Source: Hellea balneolensis
GTDB lineage: Bacteria; Pseudomonadota; Alphaproteobacteria; Caulobacterales; Maricaulaceae
Assembly: GCA_003233025.1 (NCBI GenBank)
Contig: QIKS01000172.1
Coordinates: forward strand, 1-9,630
Length of the DNA stretch: 9,630 nucleotides
Direction of reading: 5' to 3'
The notes under the pieces are model-generated. The model had not been told where the DNA came from and did no database searches. It saw nothing but the letters and a program-made list of their open reading frames with translations. Of this stretch, positions 7,252 to 9,630 are shown piece after piece (position 1 is the stretch's first letter; the number at the start of each line of letters is the position of its first letter). The translations under genes and the position numbers were made by a program.

Positions 7252-9216
7252 TTATTTGGCATAGGGGTTGGCGCCGACATCCCCCTGCACAGGGGTGTTG
7301 CCGTTTGGCCCTGTATAATTTTGAAGGGGGTTGGGGTTCACTGACGGATAAGCCTGGGCAGCTGTATTCACAGCCGGGTGGGGCGCTGATGGTGGCACGT
7401 CATGATGATACATTTGGGGGGCAGGGGCCTGTTCTTCATAGGCCGGGACACCATAAGACGAAGCCGGCGTAGTTTCATTATTAAGATCAAAGCCGGCATA
7501 AGCATCTGCTGCATGGGTTTGCGGCGCAGAACTTACCTCACGCGGTTGGGCATATGCATTTGGGTCATATCCCTCAACCCCGTAAGGCGGTGCTTCATAG
7601 GGGATAGGTTGGGTTTCGGCATTTGCCATTTGCGCGCCGTATAGGGGGGAAGGGGTTGGCGGATCCTCATAACCGGGTACAGCTTCGGGAATTGCGTATT
7701 GTGGCTCATAGGGCAGGGCGCCGGTTGGGGCGGGAATAGGGGCTTGCGTTCTGCCATAAATTTTAGGGTCTAGAAACACCCGCAACAAGGCCAGCATAAA
7801 CACACTAAATATGGCGCCAAAAGAGAAACCTGCAAATAATATTTTACGCATATTTCTACCCTTGCGCGGAATAGAAGGCCGGGTAATTATTTTAATATTT
7901 TCACTGCTGGCTTCTTGTTGTTGTTGATTAACCAGGGCGGCTTGTTCCTTGGCATTAAGCCCCTTTAGGCGCTCTTCAAGGGTTTCTTTTTCCCGCAAAA
8001 GACTTTTATATTGTGGGCCAAGCTGTCTTAAAGTTCTGACTTTTCTCACCGCTGTAGTAAGCTGGCTTTGCAACGTAATTTCTTGCTCGCGCAAACTGTC
8101 CGCCTGTGCCTGGAAGGTATTTCTTTGGGTGAGCAGGGTTTGATAGACCGTATTGGGGCCGACCCTTCGTCCCCCGACAGCTTTCCCGTTATTGGAATCA
8201 ATCTGGGCCTGCAATTCGGAGATCTCAATTTCTTTTGCCCGCACGGGGTTGCTGGTCGGTAAATATTTGGCCAGTAATTGCCGCCGTTCCAATTGCGCTT
8301 GGGCGAGCCGGCCTGCGCTTCTGTCATCAATATAAAGATCAACGGTTTGCGGTGTGAGACGCAATTGGTCTTCCGTCGATGCCAATGCGGCTTCTGCGGC
8401 GGATAATTGTCCGCGCAATGTGTTGAGCGAGGCGCGCAGTTCTTCAGCGCGTTTGCGCACACCTAACTGCTCGGTATCAAATTCCGAAATTCCGTTCTTG
8501 TCCAATATGCTATGGATATTTTTTTCAATCCCCAAAAGCTGCTCTTCTGTCGCCAGCCGCCGTTCGGTAACTTGGCCACTAGTTTCGGAGACGAACTTGT
8601 TTTTACGAAAATTTTGATAACTGTTTATAAAAACATCAAGGGTTTTGACGGCTACAGCCCCGTCTTCATGCTTATAATATAAATCGACGATTGAAGATTT
8701 CGGCTTTGGGACGACGGCATAGGATTTGTCGACATATTTAACAATATCGTTCCAGCGGTCAATTTTTTCGCCGCTGGGGGCCTTGACCCATTTCGTATAA
8801 AGCTTGGGCGCAAATCGTTCGCCGCCGACCCCGCCATTTGCCGGAGAGGAAATCATGATATTAATCACTTGATCCAGAATGTCGGAGTTTTTGATAATAT
8901 CAACTTCCGTCAATACGATTTGATCTGGCGTTGTCGTTAACCCGGAGTTCTGGGTGCCTGTGGCGGGGGTGTAAACATGTTCACTGCCCAATTGCACTAA
9001 AATCTTGCCGTCGGCTGAATATTGCCGCTTTATATCTTTGGTAAACCACCAGCTGGCAAGCAATAGGGGAATGAGCAAGACAAGCATCCAGGGAAGTTGG
9101 CGGATCAGTGCGCGAGGAATTTCAGAAGGTCTTATATTGGAAACACCAGAAGCATAATCGCCCAAGGTGGGTTGTTTATTGCCGTTTTCATATGTTGGGT
9201 GACCATAATCGGTCAT
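7252..9216 (-). CDS. hfsA: Wzz/GumC-type chain-length protein with a tyrosine-rich cytoplasmic tail (HfsA-like)
   Basis: This 654-residue polysaccharide co-polymerase family protein should set chain length and couple Wzy polymerization to Wza export. The cytoplasmic N-terminus (1-43) is followed by a membrane helix around MLVLLIPLLLASWWF (44-58). A long periplasmic part follows, with charged heptad-like coiled coil from about 215 to 435. A proline-containing approach, TRPSIPRKGR (445-454), precedes the second membrane helix (about 458-480). The GumC/ExoP class often continues into a BY-kinase domain. Here no Walker motifs follow; instead there is a roughly 170-residue Pro/Ala/Tyr-rich tail with 16 tyrosines. 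ATG 9216 is chosen because GAGG lies six bases upstream; an in-frame TTG at 9228 precedes that site and is unlikely. It is divergent from the Wza-like gene and first in a probable operon with the polymerase. Holdfast HfsA is a Wzz protein working with a separate kinase-like HfsB, which is not in this window. Confidence 0.82.
   Translation of the reverse strand: MTDYGHPTYENGNKQPTLGDYASGVSNIRPSEIPRALIRQLPWMLVLLIPLLLASWWFTKDIKRQYSADGKILVQLGSEHVYTPATGTQNSGLTTTPDQIVLTEVDIIKNSDILDQVINIMISSPANGGVGGERFAPKLYTKWVKAPSGEKIDRWNDIVKYVDKSYAVVPKPKSSIVDLYYKHEDGAVAVKTLDVFINSYQNFRKNKFVSETSGQVTERRLATEEQLLGIEKNIHSILDKNGISEFDTEQLGVRKRAEELRASLNTLRGQLSAAEAALASTEDQLRLTPQTVDLYIDDRSAGRLAQAQLERRQLLAKYLPTSNPVRAKEIEISELQAQIDSNNGKAVGGRRVGPNTVYQTLLTQRNTFQAQADSLREQEITLQSQLTTAVRKVRTLRQLGPQYKSLLREKETLEERLKGLNAKEQAALVNQQQQEASSENIKIITRPSIPRKGRNMRKILFAGFSFGAIFSVFMLALLRVFLDPKIYGRTQAPIPAPTGALPYEPQYAIPEAVPGYEDPPTPSPLYGAQMANAETQPIPYEAPPYGVEGYDPNAYAQPREVSSAPQTHAADAYAGFDLNNETTPASSYGVPAYEEQAPAPQMYHHDVPPSAPHPAVNTAAQAYPSVNPNPLQNYTGPNGNTPVQGDVGANPYAK
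7255..7767 (-). other. Low-complexity P/A/Y-rich C-terminal tail region of the Wzz-like protein
   Basis: These codons encode the segment after the second membrane helix. It is rich in Pro, Ala, Tyr, Glu and Gln, has few hydrophobic residues and no predicted fold. Short motifs recur, such as PYE, PQY, PGYED, PLYG, PPYG, EGYD, SYGV and PAYEE. Sixteen tyrosines are spread along it, ending in NPYAK. Because the protein has two membrane helices with the bulk in the periplasm, this tail should be cytoplasmic. Confidence 0.75.
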
Positions 9217-9222
9217 AATTAA

Positions 9223-9226
9223 CCTC
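9223..9226 (-). promoter_or_regulatory. Ribosome binding site of the Wzz-like gene
   Basis: GAGG on the minus strand sits six bases before ATG 9216, which settles the start codon over the in-frame TTG at 9228. Confidence 0.7.
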
Positions 9227-9249
9227 AAAATCTGCTTTGACCTTCACTG

Positions 9250-9254
9250 GACTC
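9250..9254. promoter_or_regulatory. GANTC (CcrM-type) methylation site, GACTC
   Basis: GACTC lies between the TTGACC and TAAAAT hexamers proposed for the export gene, the placement expected for GcrA/CcrM-controlled promoters. The window has only four GANTC sites in total. Confidence 0.5.
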
Positions 9255-9283
9255 TGTAAAATTTAATATTTCCTTAGCCATTT

Positions 9284-9297
9284 TTGTTAATTGTTAA
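9284..9297. repeat. Tandem TTGTTAA repeat
   Basis: The heptamer TTGTTAA occurs twice with no gap in the middle of the divergent promoter region. On the minus strand it reads TTAACAA twice and overlaps the candidate -35 element of the Wzz-like gene. It could be a regulator site; the TTAA cores are separated by three bases, so it is not a CtrA box. Confidence 0.4.
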
Positions 9298-9304
9298 AAA
9301 ACGC

Positions 9305-9309
9305 GATTC
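9305..9309. promoter_or_regulatory. GANTC (CcrM-type) methylation site, GATTC
   Basis: This is the second GANTC site in the same 116-base divergent region, 24 bases before the export gene ATG. On the minus strand it is upstream of the candidate Wzz-gene promoter. Confidence 0.5.
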
Positions 9310-9332
9310 ATTTCTTATTAAAGTTGGTTAAT

Positions 9333-9630
9333 ATGCCCAAATTTGCAAAAAACAGCCTTTTTATCGCAGGAATAGCTGTTTTTTCGATGATTGCCGCCGG
9401 ATGCACCAACCAATCGACCCTGCACCCCTATGCCCAAACGAATCACTTTCGGGCTCAAAAACAAAATTCCGTTAACCATAGACATAGCCAAACCATCAGC
9501 CGTTATGGTGTCAACCAGCGCCAGAAAGACCGCCGACAATTGGCTCCAAACCCCGGCCCGCGTGATCTGTTCCAGCGTTGGGTGGATTATGAGCCGGAAT
9601 ATAAATTTTTCCCCGGAGACCAAATCGATA
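9333..9630 (+). CDS. hfsD: Wza/GumB-type polysaccharide export lipoprotein, 5' part (HfsD-like)
   Basis: An open frame runs from ATG 9333 for 99 codons to the window edge without a stop. The N-terminus has a basic start (MPKFAKN), a hydrophobic stretch and a lipobox IAAGC with Cys24, so the protein should be an outer-membrane lipoprotein cut by signal peptidase II. A basic and Gln/Asn-rich linker follows. The last visible residues, YEPEYKFFPGDQID (86-99), match the start of the polysaccharide export domain, whose opening is typically Tyr-x-Leu-x-Pro-Gly-Asp. This domain forms the ring of Wza-like exit channels. The ribosome site is weak (AAAG upstream). The gene is divergent from the Wzz-like partner it should contact in the envelope. 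The rest of the gene, and any following hfsB-like kinase gene, lie beyond the window. Confidence 0.82.
   Translation, partial: MPKFAKNSLFIAGIAVFSMIAAGCTNQSTLHPYAQTNHFRAQKQNSVNHRHSQTISRYGVNQRQKDRRQLAPNPGPRDLFQRWVDYEPEYKFFPGDQID

Larger units (their letters stand above)
9217..9332. promoter_or_regulatory. Divergent AT-rich promoter region between wzz-like and wza-like genes
   Basis: This 116-base gap must hold the promoters of two divergent genes. On the plus strand TTGACC (9237-9242) and TAAAAT (9257-9262) resemble -35 and -10 elements, but the 14-base spacing is short; TAATAT (9264-9269) would give 21. On the minus strand TTAACA (9292-9287) followed after 16 bases by TATTAA (9270-9265) is a candidate for the Wzz-like gene. 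Two GANTC sites and a tandem TTGTTAA repeat lie inside. I see no hairpin or small gene. Exact promoters cannot be fixed by eye. Confidence 0.55.

Noticed and set aside
8046..8462. A 138-codon frame in another phase on the minus strand, within the Wzz-like gene.
   Set aside because: It is Cys/Pro/Arg-rich without motifs and overlaps the coiled-coil region, which reads well in the main frame.
9318..9331. TTAA pairs near the export gene start that resemble a CtrA box.
   Set aside because: The spacer is six bases and not seven, and the site covers the ribosome-binding region; the other TTAA pair (9287-9297) has a three-base spacer.
9472..9479. TTAACCAT inside the export gene.
   Set aside because: It is a CtrA half-site only, within coding sequence, with no second TTAA at the right spacing.
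9318..9623. A 101-codon open frame on the minus strand, opposite the export lipoprotein.
   Set aside because: The plus strand encodes a lipobox and the start of an export domain in the same place; the minus frame shows no motif.
1..9630. Mobile elements, CRISPR arrays, tRNA or rRNA genes.
   Set aside because: I saw no transposase motifs, terminal inverted repeats, regularly spaced repeats or RNA gene signatures; coding genes fill nearly all of the window.

Overview
This window is a polysaccharide synthesis and export locus of the Wzx/Wzy-dependent type. It appears to come from an alphaproteobacterium with roughly half G+C. Three things point to Alphaproteobacteria: the gene set and order match the holdfast (hfs) genes of stalked bacteria such as Caulobacter and Hirschia; there is a perfect CtrA-type box upstream of the first gene; and GANTC, the target of the cell-cycle methyltransferase CcrM, is almost absent except at one promoter region. 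The moderate G+C argues against Caulobacter itself and fits lower-GC marine relatives. All identifications come from motifs, lengths and gene order read by eye; no database search was possible.

Layout. Bases 1-157 are a leader region with a CtrA-type box (7-25) and a -10-like hexamer (44-49). A tightly packed plus-strand operon follows: an initiating polyprenyl-phosphate sugar-1-phosphate transferase (158-1768, hfsE-like), a Wzx-type flippase (1780-3249, hfsF-like), a family 2 glycosyltransferase (3246-4196, hfsG-like), a polysaccharide deacetylase (4193-4960, hfsH-like) and a second family 2 glycosyltransferase (4953-5891, hfsL-like). Junctions overlap by 4, 4 and 8 bases, or place the stop codon inside the next ribosome binding site, so translation is probably coupled. 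On the minus strand, a Wzy/ExoQ-type polymerase (7167-5842, hfsC-like) converges on the operon with a 50-base coding overlap. It lies downstream of a Wzz/GumC-type chain-length or co-polymerase protein (9216-7252, hfsA-like). A 116-base divergent promoter region (9217-9332) separates that gene from a plus-strand Wza/GumB-type outer-membrane export lipoprotein (9333 to the window end, hfsD-like, truncated by the edge).

How they work together (inference from the families). The hfsE product loads the first sugar phosphate onto undecaprenyl phosphate at the inner face of the inner membrane. The two GT2 enzymes extend the repeat unit. The deacetylase, which has no signal peptide, probably removes acetyl groups from N-acetyl sugars in the cytoplasm. 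The flippase turns the unit over, the polymerase links units in the periplasm under control of the Wzz-like protein, and the Wza-like lipoprotein forms the outer-membrane exit. No BY-kinase (hfsB-like) gene and no further glycosyltransferase (hfsJ-like) is in the window.

The most interesting points are the cell-cycle regulatory signature (CtrA box at one operon, clustered GANTC sites at the divergent promoter against near-total GANTC depletion elsewhere) and a long tyrosine- and proline-rich C-terminal tail on the Wzz-like protein in place of a kinase domain.
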